A stretch of DNA of 64,000 nt from Oligoflexus sp. (GCF_035712445.1 NZ_DASTAT010000081.1:1-64000); one strand, 5' to 3'. Counted from the first letter of the stretch, positions 1 to 8,125 are shown. Program-made: numbers and translations. The notes: generated from the sequence alone by a model not told the origin.

Positions 1-336
1 GGAACCACCAAAACCCTCAACAACAACCCAACCACTATCCAACCTCCAACTCCACCCGGGCCCATCTCGAAAAGCCCTCAACGACCCACCGCATCACACC
101 AACAACACGTACAGCTACAAAATGACAACTTGGCGGGGGGCGAAGAAAGAAGCAGGCCGATCAGGAAACATTTCAAATAATTCAATATTCATTTTATTTA
201 CTACTCTAGAACTTTTTCCTTTAAATACGCATTACTATCGACAATAAACCAGAATAGAGGCATATAATTTTATATTCATTTTTTTAATCAAGAGGGATAT
301 TATGAGGCTATGAATTGATAACGAAGGAGTTTTCAG
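1..336. other. Left edge, no gene
   Basis: No convincing coding region. The first 130 bases are unusually C- and A-rich on the top strand with very few G, then the sequence becomes AT-rich up to the ribosome binding site of the gene at 337. This AT-rich part is a plausible promoter region, but I see no clear -35/-10 pair. Confidence 0.5.
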
Positions 337-1017
337 ATGTCTGCAACTGTGAAAAAGCAAATTTTCTTTGACCAGCAAAAGCTTGTAGACAATGCCTTCC
401 GACCATCCTCCGAACTATTCCGAACAAACCTGGAACTATACCTCGTCGAATGGCACGAATATCTTCTGGAGACTGAGAAATGCGTCAATGCCTTCAAGAA
501 GGAGCTGGATTACTATCAGACGCTCGCAGAACAGGACGCTTCCAGCTCGAGAAAAATGAAGCTTGCATCAGCACGCACAACACTATCAAAAGTCGCAAAG
601 GAGTATAATGATCTTAACGGTGGATTTGCTCCACACTTCCATGATGCCTTCGCCGGATTCAAGAGCCGGCATCACAAATTCTCCCAGATTCTGAGTTCAA
701 TGAAAGTTTCTTCTCCTAAAGCCTTCAGCGAGTCTCTGGAGGTCGTGTCCAAGAAGCTTCCACGAGAGCTCATTGAAGAGATGAAACAACTCCCCTACCG
801 CCACCCTGCAACTCTCTTCCTCAAGCTCTCATCAGCTCAGTACGAAGAGCTTAACCGTGCGGCTATCAAAGCTACTTCGGTCAAGTCGTCCGAATTTGAG
901 GCTCCTGTCCTGCTGAGGCTCCTGTCCTGGTCGCTACCAGGATCAAGTGCCATGGCGCTAACTTCGGATCAGCGCACAAAGCGAAAACCAAGCGATTCAG
1001 CCTCAAAGCCCTGCTGA
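337..1017 (+). CDS. Hypothetical protein, C-terminus frameshifted by a 17-nt tandem duplication
   Basis: I do not recognise a family. The start is well supported by AAGGAG seven bases before the ATG. The protein (226 aa) is largely helical and charged, with coiled-coil-like stretches around residues 30-110, and has no signal peptide or membrane segment. Near residue 188 the gene carries a 17-nt tandem duplication (897-930). After it the reading frame yields a low-complexity tail and stops at 1017. If one 17-nt copy is removed, the frame continues into a much more protein-like tail, with the segment SLKALLKILNPFNLWKLL, and stops at 1074-1076, just before the Shine-Dalgarno of the next gene. 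I infer that the ancestral gene was about 240 aa and that this copy is truncated, or switched off by repeat slippage. Confidence 0.7.
   Translation: MSATVKKQIFFDQQKLVDNAFRPSSELFRTNLELYLVEWHEYLLETEKCVNAFKKELDYYQTLAEQDASSSRKMKLASARTTLSKVAKEYNDLNGGFAPHFHDAFAGFKSRHHKFSQILSSMKVSSPKAFSESLEVVSKKLPRELIEEMKQLPYRHPATLFLKLSSAQYEELNRAAIKATSVKSSEFEAPVLLRLLSWSLPGSSAMALTSDQRTKRKPSDSASKPC
897..930 (+). repeat. 17-nt tandem duplication inside the first gene
   Basis: The 16 bases TGAGGCTCCTGTCCTG occur at 897-912 and again at 914-929, a period of 17. Because 17 is not a multiple of three, the duplication changes the reading frame of the gene at 337. It is a candidate slipped-strand mutation or phase-variation site. 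Confidence 0.85.
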
Positions 1018-1103
1018 AGATTTTGAACCCATTTAACCTATGGAAACTTCTGACTCTCGGAATTTCCTGCAACTGATTCATAAATTCCAAGGAGGATACC
1101 CGA

Positions 1104-1346
1104 ATGATTTACGCAAAAATACCCGCTTCGTGCATCGAACTGTTCGATAAAACCATTCGAGACAGCTACCTCGCAAGTGACGGAGATATTGATCGGGAGG
1201 GCATAGCGAGGGATTTTGGCTTTGAGATTGGGTCAACACCCAGGTTTTCAGTGCTACCGAAGGAGCCTGGCTACCTGTACTATCATGTGGCCTCTGAGCC
1301 GTGTGATGAGCAGTCTGACGATTCACTTGCCCATGTAACCGCCTAA
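1104..1346 (+). CDS. Hypothetical small acidic protein
   Basis: An 80-aa protein of unknown function. The start is well supported by AAGGAGG followed by ATG with good spacing. It is acidic, has no signal peptide or membrane segment, and shows no motif I recognise. It lies 27 bases after the stop of the repaired form of the upstream gene and may share its transcript. A weak hairpin follows it. Confidence 0.6.
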   Translation: MIYAKIPASCIELFDKTIRDSYLASDGDIDREGIARDFGFEIGSTPRFSVLPKEPGYLYYHVASEPCDEQSDDSLAHVTA

Positions 1347-1356
1347 GTTCCACCAT

Positions 1357-1388
1357 AAGGGAGCCGGTGTGAGCTGGCTCTCTCTTTC
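1357..1388 (+). terminator. Possible weak terminator
   Basis: GAGCC at 1361-1365 pairs with GGCTC at 1376-1380, followed by a pyrimidine-rich tail (TCTCTTTCC). It lies just after the gene ending at 1346. The T-run is imperfect. Confidence 0.35.
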
Positions 1389-2254
1389 CGCTCAGACATT
1401 GTCAAGGTCTGTGAAGTGATGGTATAAACAACTCAGAGGCTACTGAATCTTCGCCAACGTCGCAGCTCGCGTAAGAATCCAAACCACCGGAAATTGAATA
1501 TAAGGGATGCTCGTGGGGGCATAGATCCACTGCGTTTCCTACACTTCTAAGGAAAACGTTGAAACCGAAGTCTCTGAGAGGTAAGCAAAAATATCTGCCT
1601 GAGCTGCATACTGAGTTATGCATATCCAAATTCTCGAAGCAGAAGCAATAATAAACAAATCGTGCTGGAGAACCCGCCCGGGATCTTACTCCCGAACAGC
1701 ATCTCTGATCAGCTATCTCGTGTGACAAAGGCCAGCTTGCACATCTCAATCCCCATCTTTAATTGACTGTCATTGCCATCACGCTTGCCGAAAGCCCTCT
1801 TCCAACTGAAGAAAACGCCTCTGAAGGCGGCAGAACTTAACTCTAGTCGACGCAAGGACTCCTCTCCAAGGAATCCTGGAGCCCTGAGCACATCATGCTA
1901 AAGTCGATATTTGATCTTTATTGCGATAGCTTGCAAATATGGCCTTATGGAAATGGCTTCCTATAAAATCAACGGTTTGACATCTTATGACGACTTCATG
2001 ACGTTGGCAGACAAGAGCTAAACGCCTTTGTCACAACCTCACAACCAACAATCACCGCTCCCAAACTTCACCGAAACCTTGCTGGGACAGCCTTTGACGA
2101 TAAAAAACTTTCCATCCCATCTTGACGGCTGTCGCAAGGACCATGTAGAATTCAGGCTGCGAGCGGGCTTGCCGCGCGCAACGTGTGTGTCATAATGCCG
2201 TTATGAAATGGAAAAAAATGGAAATGAGGAGGTACATGACCTAAAGAAAGGAGA
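1389..2254. other. About 860 bases without a supported gene
   Basis: Open frames exist on the minus strand (about 1402-1749 and 1709-1891), but they lack ribosome binding sites and their translations are rich in Cys and Ser with no structure resembling a protein family. I see no RNA gene or clear repeat. The right end contains the leader of the gene at 2264. Confidence 0.45.
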
Positions 2255-2263
2255 GTGAAATCC

Positions 2264-3361
2264 ATGATCGAAACCATCAAAGCAGCCATCCGCTCGTTCA
2301 TCCTGCACATTAGTTACCGAAGCAACTTTCAAAGCATACCGCGCAACGTTAAACGCAACTACGATCAAAGAGTTTGCGGACAAAAGCAAAAGATTGCCAA
2401 AACCAGAATTGGCAAGGTTCTTCCCGACTTGATTTTGGACAAAGTCGCACGAAATATTGCTTATCGCAAGGTCGTCCTCAGACATCTTCAACAGCAACTC
2501 CCTGGTAACAACGAAACACATCTGCTGGCCACACCAATCACTGTCAAAGCCGCCGAAGCCTATAAGAAAGAAAAGCTGATACTGATCGGACTCGAGTTGA
2601 TTATCTATCTCTTCATCGCGGCTGTTTCAACTTTTGCGCTTGGAAAAACTCTTTCAAACATTGTCCCAGGGAACTGGCCAGTGATCCCAAATACCAATCT
2701 GAAATGGTCGATCATCCCCGGGTGCATCATCACAGTGCTCGCTGAAATTGCAGCCCTATGGATTTTTGATATCGGCCTAAACAAAACCTTGATCGCCTTC
2801 ACCAATCACAAATTGTTCAAACCGTTGATAACCGGACTCTTTCTGATAGGTGTATCAGTAAGTGTTCCGATTTTTGGAATCAGAACAACTCACAATTATA
2901 CATCACTCAATGCTGCAGACATACAGCAGAAAAATGCTGATGAAGAGGCTAATTGGAACGCCCAGCATGATACCTGGAAGCAAGAGCAGAACGAGGCCAA
3001 GCGCCGCAAGCAGGCTGCGGAAGACCAGATCCCAGGTCTAAACGAATCATATCTGGCTGAGCGATGGCCAACTGTCGACATCAAGGATAGACAAGGATGC
3101 GAGGATAATAAGCCATTGCCCGGTTTTACATGCCCAGAACCCAAGGCGGGGAAAAGAGTAACGAAGGCTTTTGGGTTGCTGCAAACTCAGAGAAACATCG
3201 TCGAACGGGCAGAGCAAGTGCTGGCCAAGGAAGAGCCGAAAAAGCCAGCAGGCGAAGCAATCCCGAATACCAAGGCGACAGACAATCTTTACCTGCTGTG
3301 GATCGGAATCGTTATAGCCAAGCTAACCCGGTTGATCGGGTTAAGGTTGGCTGACTCATGA
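2264..3361 (+). CDS. Multi-pass membrane protein of unknown function
   Basis: About 365 aa. I chose the ATG at 2264 because AAAGGAG lies about ten bases upstream; a GTG at 2255 is too close to that site. The N-terminal 100 residues are basic and look cytoplasmic. Hydrophobic segments lie near residues 105-127, 145-170 and 183-205. A long charged, coiled-coil-like region with many Gln, Lys and Glu follows (about 215-330, including a Cys pair near 280-290), then a last hydrophobic segment at the C-terminus. The stop overlaps the ATG of the next gene by 4 bases (ATGA), so the two proteins are translationally coupled and probably act together. I cannot name the function. A partner of a plasmid mobilisation or replication protein is one possibility, judged only from the neighbour. 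Confidence 0.7.
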   Translation: MIETIKAAIRSFILHISYRSNFQSIPRNVKRNYDQRVCGQKQKIAKTRIGKVLPDLILDKVARNIAYRKVVLRHLQQQLPGNNETHLLATPITVKAAEAYKKEKLILIGLELIIYLFIAAVSTFALGKTLSNIVPGNWPVIPNTNLKWSIIPGCIITVLAEIAALWIFDIGLNKTLIAFTNHKLFKPLITGLFLIGVSVSVPIFGIRTTHNYTSLNAADIQQKNADEEANWNAQHDTWKQEQNEAKRRKQAAEDQIPGLNESYLAERWPTVDIKDRQGCEDNKPLPGFTCPEPKAGKRVTKAFGLLQTQRNIVERAEQVLAKEEPKKPAGEAIPNTKATDNLYLLWIGIVIAKLTRLIGLRLADS

Positions 3362-4167
3362 TAATCATAGCGAGAGAAGAATCAGCCAACACACGTGACA
3401 TGCATGAATTCAAAGTTCAGCTTGTGGTTTACTATCTCTGCGAGTACCGGCAAACCAGCACCGCACTACTTGCAAGACTTCTTGATCAAAGCGTTCATTC
3501 AGCGTCCGGCTTCATAAGTAACCTGCTGAAAAAGGGCATCCTTAGGCGCCTCAAGAATCCCCACACTAAACACTCCCTGGTCGGGCTTTACGAAGGCGCT
3601 AAGCCTTACATGCCTGAGTCCGTGGATTGCTCACTGATATTCAAGAAAACGGTTCGGAAGAATATTGCCCATCATCTGGCGATCCAGGAGGCCACTTTTA
3701 AGTACATGCATCAATGCTCACGCATAACCTATTCCTCTCTCCCTAGAGCGATCAGAAAAGAGCATACGCGCAAGCCATTGACCGAAAATGATGTACCGTA
3801 CCGGCCACACACCATGGAACTCGTGCCCGACACACTGCTGGAGCTGAAGAGCGGGAAAATTGCGGCCCTCGAAATGGAGCTTACAGATAAAGAGTCGCCC
3901 AATTATATCTATTGGATTTTTTCACAGTACGCGCGCGAAATCGCAGGCAGCAATCCACTCTCAGCGGTCGTGTTCGTATTTCCACCAGATGAAAAGGGTG
4001 GGGAAACTTCAAAAACCATGGACGCCTATAAACGTCTTTTAGCCCAAGAACATTGGCCTGTTATCCAGCGAAAGCTGGTTCCAGGGCACATAATCTACAA
4101 GCGGACTGGCGACTATTTCACACCTGATAAAGGGATCCGTAAATGCTTTCTCTTCGATATCCTGTGA
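3358..4167 (+). CDS. Winged-helix protein, Replic_Relax-like
   Basis: A 269-aa protein. Residues 18-75 form a winged helix-turn-helix (SALLARLLDQSV-like recognition region followed by LLKKGILRRL). The rest resembles the replication-relaxation family of plasmid proteins, which combines an N-terminal winged helix with a C-terminal region resembling a restriction-endonuclease fold. The segment PDTLLELKSGKIAALEMELT (around residue 160) has the acidic and lysine spacing of such a core. Family assignment is by pattern only. The gene overlaps its membrane-protein neighbour by ATGA, indicating coupled translation. Known members occur on plasmids and integrative elements. What it binds or cuts here is not shown by the sequence. 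Confidence 0.5.
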   Translation: MIIIAREESANTRDMHEFKVQLVVYYLCEYRQTSTALLARLLDQSVHSASGFISNLLKKGILRRLKNPHTKHSLVGLYEGAKPYMPESVDCSLIFKKTVRKNIAHHLAIQEATFKYMHQCSRITYSSLPRAIRKEHTRKPLTENDVPYRPHTMELVPDTLLELKSGKIAALEMELTDKESPNYIYWIFSQYAREIAGSNPLSAVVFVFPPDEKGGETSKTMDAYKRLLAQEHWPVIQRKLVPGHIIYKRTGDYFTPDKGIRKCFLFDIL

Positions 4168-4269
4168 CCTCATAGCACAACGCATGCATTTTTTTGGCGG
4201 AGGGAAAGTAGAGATGCGGCAACTCCAGAAAAACTTCTGGTTTAACGTTGACGAGCGAATGATTTCTAC

Positions 4270-4321
4270 AAAAAAATAGCATCGTCAAAGTATTCCGCGT
4301 AAATACCTTGACGATGCTATT
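4270..4321 (-). terminator. Strong terminator-type hairpin (minus strand)
   Basis: AATAGCATCGTCAA (4275-4288) is perfectly repeated in inverted form at 4308-4321, with inner GTAT/ATAC pairing. On the minus strand the hairpin is followed by seven T (the A-run at 4270-4276). It lies 6 bases past the stop of the minus-strand gene ending at 4328, and could also stop transcription from the left. Confidence 0.75.
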
Positions 4322-4327
4322 GTTCAT

Positions 4328-4486
4328 TTATTTAGATGTTTCGTCATCCGCCTCCGAATTAAGCCGAGACGCGAATACACAACCATCGTCAAACCCGTCG
4401 TTGTAGGTGGCATCCATCTCACTCTTGATGGTATTTATTGCCTCTGCAAACATATCCAACAGATACTCGTAAAAAGCGTTAGACAT
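4328..4486 (-). CDS. Small acidic protein with a YNDGxxxG motif
   Basis: A 52-aa protein. I chose the ATG at 4486, preceded by AAAGG, rather than a longer frame reaching 4579. Its C-terminal half (ATYNDGFDDG, then an acidic tail ending ADDETSK) resembles that of the small protein encoded at 5550-5699 (TAGYNDGLEARYEESDEK), so the two appear to be diverged paralogues. Both are on the minus strand and each is followed by its own strong hairpin terminator. No known family recognised. The N-terminal half is an amphipathic helix. Confidence 0.55.
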   Translation of the reverse strand: MSNAFYEYLLDMFAEAINTIKSEMDATYNDGFDDGCVFASRLNSEADDETSK

Positions 4487-4608
4487 CGAAAAAACCTTTC
4501 TTTTTATTGTATGCGTTTTAAAAGCTTGCTTCGCGCAACGGCATACACATTGCTCGCGCAAAGTCGCACATGCAAACATAATCTAATCAAAACACTTAAA
4601 GGATTGTC

Positions 4609-4679
4609 GTTACAAAAGGATGGCTAAAGAAGAATAATGAATAACTGAAAATAGTTACAAGAGGGATGGCTAAAGAAGA
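4609..4679 (+). repeat. Direct repeat in an AT-rich spacer
   Basis: GTTACAAAAGGATGGCTAAA (from 4609) recurs, slightly modified, as GTTACAAGAGGGATGGCTAA (from 4654), a period of about 45. The copies lie in the spacer between minus-strand genes (4487-4770), which is otherwise AT-rich and without a gene. They may be protein-binding sites in the promoter of the gene starting at 4486. Confidence 0.5.
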
Positions 4680-4770
4680 TATTTATCAACGTAAAATAAT
4701 CACAAGGAAGCCTACCTGTTCTTTATACCGAAGTCGCATTTCAGCGTCAACTCCCCTGCGCAAACTTTTT

Positions 4771-5043
4771 TTAAAGCACAACGCCATGCAAAGCGACCAA
4801 ACTGTTCAAATTTTTTAACACCGAAAAGTTGTCTGTCGACAAAGGCTTGGATGGGTCGATTTTGCGAACTAATTTCAGGCAGATCTCGCCACAGCGCTCG
4901 CGCGCATTTTTTCTAAGCATCAAAACCTGATTATCACTGCAACCCTCCACCCAATCCCATTTTTCGGTGCGACCTGCGTAGTTGATAACCTTGGCGATGA
5001 CCTCTCCTGAATCAACACAAACGAAAAAGATGACTTCCATCAC
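4771..5043 (-). CDS. Hypothetical protein
   Basis: A 90-aa protein of unknown function. It overlaps the upstream gene (5040-5315) by 4 bases, so translation is coupled. It contains a short hydrophobic N-terminus (MMEVIFFVCVDSGEVIAK) resembling a beta strand more than a signal peptide, and a charged middle with three Cys. No motif recognised. Confidence 0.55.
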   Translation of the reverse strand: MMEVIFFVCVDSGEVIAKVINYAGRTEKWDWVEGCSDNQVLMLRKNARERCGEICLKLVRKIDPSKPLSTDNFSVLKNLNSLVALHGVVL

Positions 5044-5315
5044 AGCTCCTTTCGTGCGCGGCTCTCTGCCAACTGTTCAATGAGCATGAGAATCGACCAT
5101 GGAAGCAAACCTAGCGTGGTAGCAAGCCCGGAAGGCAATGATGTGCCACTGTTCATGAGCCACAAACCTCCTCCGCAGTATGTGATGAACACGACCGGGA
5201 CAAAAAGCTGAACTCTCGAAAGGCGCTTCTCTGCGCTGGCAAGCTTCCGTTGTATCCTCTCATTCTCCTGCTTGGCATCTGCCATCTCCCAGAGAAGTTT
5301 CTTAGTTATCGTCAA
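5040..5315 (-). CDS. Small two-pass membrane protein with coiled coil
   Basis: About 91 aa from a TTG at 5315, or 81 aa from an ATG at 5285; neither has an ideal ribosome binding site, so the start is uncertain. Residues 10-33 are a heptad-like coiled coil (KQENERIQRKLASAEKRL). Two hydrophobic segments follow (LFVPVVFITYCGGGLWLM and LATTLGLLPWSILMLIEQL). A holin-like or membrane anchor role is conceivable but not shown. It is coupled to the gene at 4771-5043. Confidence 0.55.
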   Translation of the reverse strand: MTITKKLLWEMADAKQENERIQRKLASAEKRLSRVQLFVPVVFITYCGGGLWLMNSGTSLPSGLATTLGLLPWSILMLIEQLAESRARKEL

Positions 5316-5507
5316 CGATGCGAAGGTGTGTCATAGCCTTATACCTTTGATCCGTTTTATTCATAATCGGCTGCGAAAGATTCGGTTTGATGAAGAGGCG
5401 ATAAGCCCCAGCATTGATGCATTACTTGGACATCTATACTGGCCGTAAGAAATATCCCGGACTTGTGCTGAGCGGTCGATGCGAGGAAACGAACTCCTAA
5501 AATTGGA

Positions 5508-5537
5508 AGGGGGCCATGGTAAAGACCATGACCCCCT
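5508..5537 (-). terminator. Hairpin terminator (minus strand)
   Basis: AGGGGG-C-CATGGT (5508-5520) pairs with ACCATG-A-CCCCCT (5525-5537) around a 4-base loop. It lies 12 bases beyond the stop of the minus-strand gene at 5550. On the minus strand it is followed by TTCCAATTTT. Confidence 0.65.
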
Positions 5538-5549
5538 CTGAATTAAGAC

Positions 5550-5699
5550 TTACTTCTCATCAGACTCCTCGTATCGGGCCTCAAGCCCATCGTTGTAGCC
5601 TGCTGTCCACGCCTGCTCGTGAAACAGTTCAATGGACTTTGCAAGCTGGTTAACAACACGAAGAAGCATAATGATGCAGTCAACATTCAGGTCACGCAT
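5550..5699 (-). CDS. Small acidic protein, paralogue of 4328-4486
   Basis: A 49-aa protein starting at an ATG at 5699, preceded by GAGGGGAAAGAGG. The first half is a hydrophobic amphipathic helix (CIIMLLRVVNQLAKSIELF) and the second half is acidic with a YNDG motif shared with the product of 4328-4486. Followed by a strong hairpin. Function unknown. Confidence 0.55.
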   Translation of the reverse strand: MRDLNVDCIIMLLRVVNQLAKSIELFHEQAWTAGYNDGLEARYEESDEK

Positions 5700-6041
5700 A
5701 ACGCGTTCCTCTTTCCCCTCGACAATCGAGGCATTGCAGCCTTTTGGCTTTCGCACCCAAGGCGAAGCAAAGGCAAGTTGGTGATGCCATTTTTTTGGGG
5801 AATTTTATTGCCATCTTGTTTGTCATCAAGGGCACAAGGCAGGTGATGACATTTCCATTTTTTTGGCCGCGGAAGCTGAAGGGTCGGCTGCGGCCATTTC
5901 AATCTACCTGCTCGTCAAGTGGGGTACGAGCAGTTCTCCATCTCGGGTTCATTCTCTCATAGCAGGGCCAGCATGTTTTGCTCCTATGAGCGCGCGAGTA
6001 AAAAAAATTGGGAACTCCACCTGACTGAGGGCCCAAGCCAA
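5700..6041. other. Gene-poor spacer with repeated CATTTTTTTGG
   Basis: I find no supported gene in this stretch. The motif CCATTTTTTTGG occurs near 5787 and near 5855, each time shortly after GTGATG. A third copy (GCATTTTTTTGGCG) is near 4186, after the gene at 3358. The meaning is unknown. Confidence 0.4.
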
Positions 6042-6545
6042 TCAACGATAGGGAGCCGCGACAATCGAGGTCGGCATCTGGTGATCAGCGCCCCCGCCAG
6101 ACCCAGACGTTTCAGCTGAAGCTTCACCGTCCCACTCATATTCCAACAGCTTCTCCATATAGTCACGCCCCCGCTGAACCATATTCTTCAGCTCGAGGAA
6201 GGCTGGAGATGGGATCGTCTGCCCACTCGTCTCACTCTGGTAGCGCGAAAGCGTCTCAGGCTTCATTCCCAAAAATACCGCCACATCTTTGTTGATGATC
6301 TTGTGGCGACGCTTGATGAGAGATAGCAGTTCCTCGACGTTGCCCGGAAGTGAGGCTTCCAGACCATTATCGAGAGAGTAGTCTTCCATCTCGATGACCG
6401 CTTCACCGCACTTCTTGCAAAGAGGAACTTCGACGTCCTTCAGAAGCTTGACCTTCCCGAACTCGGCGAGAGAGAAGAAACGGCCTTTGGCGTTCTGCCT
6501 AGTTATCCTGCCACCACATTCGCAAGTCATTGATTTCTCGACCAT
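6042..6545 (-). CDS. mqsA: MqsA-type antitoxin (zinc finger plus helix-turn-helix)
   Basis: About 167 aa. It neutralises the neighbouring MqsR-like RNase and represses the operon, as known for the MqsRA family. An N-terminal YgiT-type zinc finger has CEC near residue 8 and CKKC near residue 44. The C-terminal helix-turn-helix (KDVAVFLGMKPETLSRYQS, about 90-110) is XRE-like. I chose the ATG at 6545 because GGAG lies eight bases upstream; an internal ATG at 6530 would also fit the family. It follows the toxin gene, the usual mqsR-mqsA order, but with a 106-base gap containing a perfect palindrome (6609-6633). The Ser/Gly-rich C-terminal tail is longer than in typical antitoxins. Confidence 0.8.
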   Translation of the reverse strand: MVEKSMTCECGGRITRQNAKGRFFSLAEFGKVKLLKDVEVPLCKKCGEAVIEMEDYSLDNGLEASLPGNVEELLSLIKRRHKIINKDVAVFLGMKPETLSRYQSETSGQTIPSPAFLELKNMVQRGRDYMEKLLEYEWDGEASAETSGSGGGADHQMPTSIVAAPYR

Positions 6546-6608
6546 TAGGAACACTCCGAGGTGGTCGTTTCAGGAAAGGACACATAGTCCTATCGGCTAT
6601 TTATGGGG

Positions 6609-6633
6609 AAAACTTGACGGTCTGTCAAGTTTT
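6609..6633. promoter_or_regulatory. Perfect 10-bp inverted repeat between mqsR and mqsA
   Basis: AAAACTTGAC (6609-6618) and GTCAAGTTTT (6624-6633) flank a 5-base spacer in the toxin-antitoxin gap. It could be the operator bound by the antitoxin helix-turn-helix domain, or an A/T-flanked intra-operon attenuator that lowers or decouples antitoxin transcription. Confidence 0.65.
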
Positions 6634-6651
6634 TATGGTAAGTATCCAGCA

Positions 6652-7062
6652 TTACTTATCTTCCTTATCCATGATCTGGACTTCAGCCTTCTCACACACC
6701 ACCTTTCCAGTGACTGCGGACGTCATCGAATGCAGGGGCAGATGGAAGCTAAGGTTGTAGACCGAGCCATCTTCCTTGAGCCTAAACTTAACGTACCAGT
6801 CCCAGCCCCTATACCCAGGCAGACCATAGACATCATAGGGCACCTTTTCGCCAGACTCATCATCCTTGATCCAAACGGTCTGGCAGAAGTTTTGAGCCTG
6901 GAGCTTCGCGAGACCTTCCAGGATTTCCTTTCGGACCCTTTCCCTGTCCGACGAGAAGTAGCCCATCCTCTGGCGATACATGTCGAGAGCACTCCCCCGA
7001 GCCGCCGAAACCTTCCGGGCTCGAACCGCTGCAAGTACCTGTTTCAAGTCGTAATGTGCCAT
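6652..7062 (-). CDS. mqsR: MqsR-type toxin (ribosome-independent mRNA interferase)
   Basis: A 136-aa protein starting at the ATG at 7062. The pattern YDLKQVLAAVRARKV, a central helix, then QTVWIKDD, a YVKFRLKEDG strand and VYNLSFH matches the MqsR family, where a RelE-like fold cuts mRNA. The typical E. coli protein is about 98 aa; this one has extra residues in the middle (around 65-90, ESGEKVPYDVYGLPGYRGWD) and at the C-terminus. It lies directly upstream of the MqsA-type gene on the same strand. Assignment rests on motif spacing and gene order. Confidence 0.7.
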   Translation of the reverse strand: MAHYDLKQVLAAVRARKVSAARGSALDMYRQRMGYFSSDRERVRKEILEGLAKLQAQNFCQTVWIKDDESGEKVPYDVYGLPGYRGWDWYVKFRLKEDGSVYNLSFHLPLHSMTSAVTGKVVCEKAEVQIMDKEDK

Positions 7063-7234
7063 CCAATCCCCCTGGTCCGTGTCACGTCCACCCCAGTACC
7101 GTCCGGCAGCAGACCTGTACCTTATCGGGGATCGAAAAAAACAGGCTGGGATTTGTCGAGACGTCGAAGAAAAATCAAAGCCGCCTCTGTCCGGACTGGC
7201 GCCGGCCATCTTTATCCTCAGCCGCCGCGGAACG

Positions 7235-7945
7235 TCATGCGGTTCGCTCGATCATGGCTGGAACGCGGATTCGCCTGCCAGGCGCCACCTGCCGTAAACC
7301 AAGTGACTGTCCGGCCTTCCTGGATCGACTGGTTGCCAGGAAGGCTTCTGCGGCCACAATTAAGAATTCAAGCCCCAGAGCGCGCAAATGCCTGCATTTC
7401 AGTGGAGCCTCCTCACATATCAGCTGCTCTGTAATATCAGGCATCGGCATCGAGCGGACCCGCTTTCGATCGAAACGCTCGATCCGCGCCACGCGATCGT
7501 TGCTAATGACCAGGGTGAAGGAACCCGAATCGAAAAGATGGGTAATTTGAAGCAGATCAAAATAGCTGTAATCGACTTTACAGGCCCTGCAGCGTATGCC
7601 CCCTTCCGCCGCGCAGACCGCACACTTTTCCAACACCTTCGACCGGCTACTTTTCAAGTGCCGAAAGCTCACCAGCCGTCGCTCGGGTCCATTAACGATA
7701 TCGAGGTAGAGCCGGTTTTTGAGCTCGTAGAGCCGCCCGCGCTTACTGGGATCAGCCACGACCTTCGCATGGGCCGAAATGCTGACAGCCAGCAGCATTT
7801 TTATCGCCAGGGGACGCCTTTCATCCGGGAAGGAGTTGATGGCTTCAACCGCCCTGACAAGCGGCCCGAATTTGAGCGCGTCCGCCCTGGATTCACTGCC
7901 GAGGGCGATCCTGCTTGCGCACACAGAAATCGAAAAGACGCTCAT
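7235..7945 (-). CDS. Hypothetical zinc-ribbon protein
   Basis: A 236-aa protein from the ATG at 7945, preceded by GGAGGGG at somewhat long spacing. Residues around 110-125 contain CAVCAAEGGIRCRAC, two CxxC knuckles, followed by YSYFDLLQITHLFDSG. There is no signal peptide. I recognise no family. A long plus-strand frame over the same DNA (7388-7972) lacks a ribosome binding site and protein-like features, so I prefer the minus strand. It belongs to a cluster of small zinc-ribbon proteins between 6 and 14 kb. Confidence 0.55.
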   Translation of the reverse strand: MSVFSISVCASRIALGSESRADALKFGPLVRAVEAINSFPDERRPLAIKMLLAVSISAHAKVVADPSKRGRLYELKNRLYLDIVNGPERRLVSFRHLKSSRSKVLEKCAVCAAEGGIRCRACKVDYSYFDLLQITHLFDSGSFTLVISNDRVARIERFDRKRVRSMPMPDITEQLICEEAPLKCRHLRALGLEFLIVAAEAFLATSRSRKAGQSLGLRQVAPGRRIRVPAMIERTA

Positions 7946-8125
7946 TCTTTGCTGTCCCCTCCAAATATTTAGCAAAGGTTTGCCTGATGACCTTACTAAA
8001 TTGACCCGGATGAATAGCCTGCAATTGCAGGCTCGTAGAGGGAACATTCAAGTTCACTTGCGGACTTGACGAACCCTCCTATGTCCCCTGGAGGTTAATA
8101 TTAACATCTTCCGGAGGATTGCCCC

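Noticed and set aside
1402..1891. Minus-strand open frames upstream of the 2264 gene
   Set aside because: No ribosome binding sites; the translations are Cys/Ser-rich and irregular.
5619..6119. Plus-strand open frames across the 5.7-6.1 kb spacer
   Set aside because: They overlap the 3' end of the MqsA-type gene or the small gene at 5550 in antisense, and encode low-complexity sequence without start signals.
6394..7434. Long plus-strand frame (346 aa) across mqsRA
   Set aside because: It is antisense to two genes with clear family patterns; its product is Pro/Arg/Ser-rich with no motif.
7388..7972. Plus-strand frame over the zinc-ribbon gene
   Set aside because: No ribosome binding site; the minus-strand product has two CxxC knuckles and a better start.
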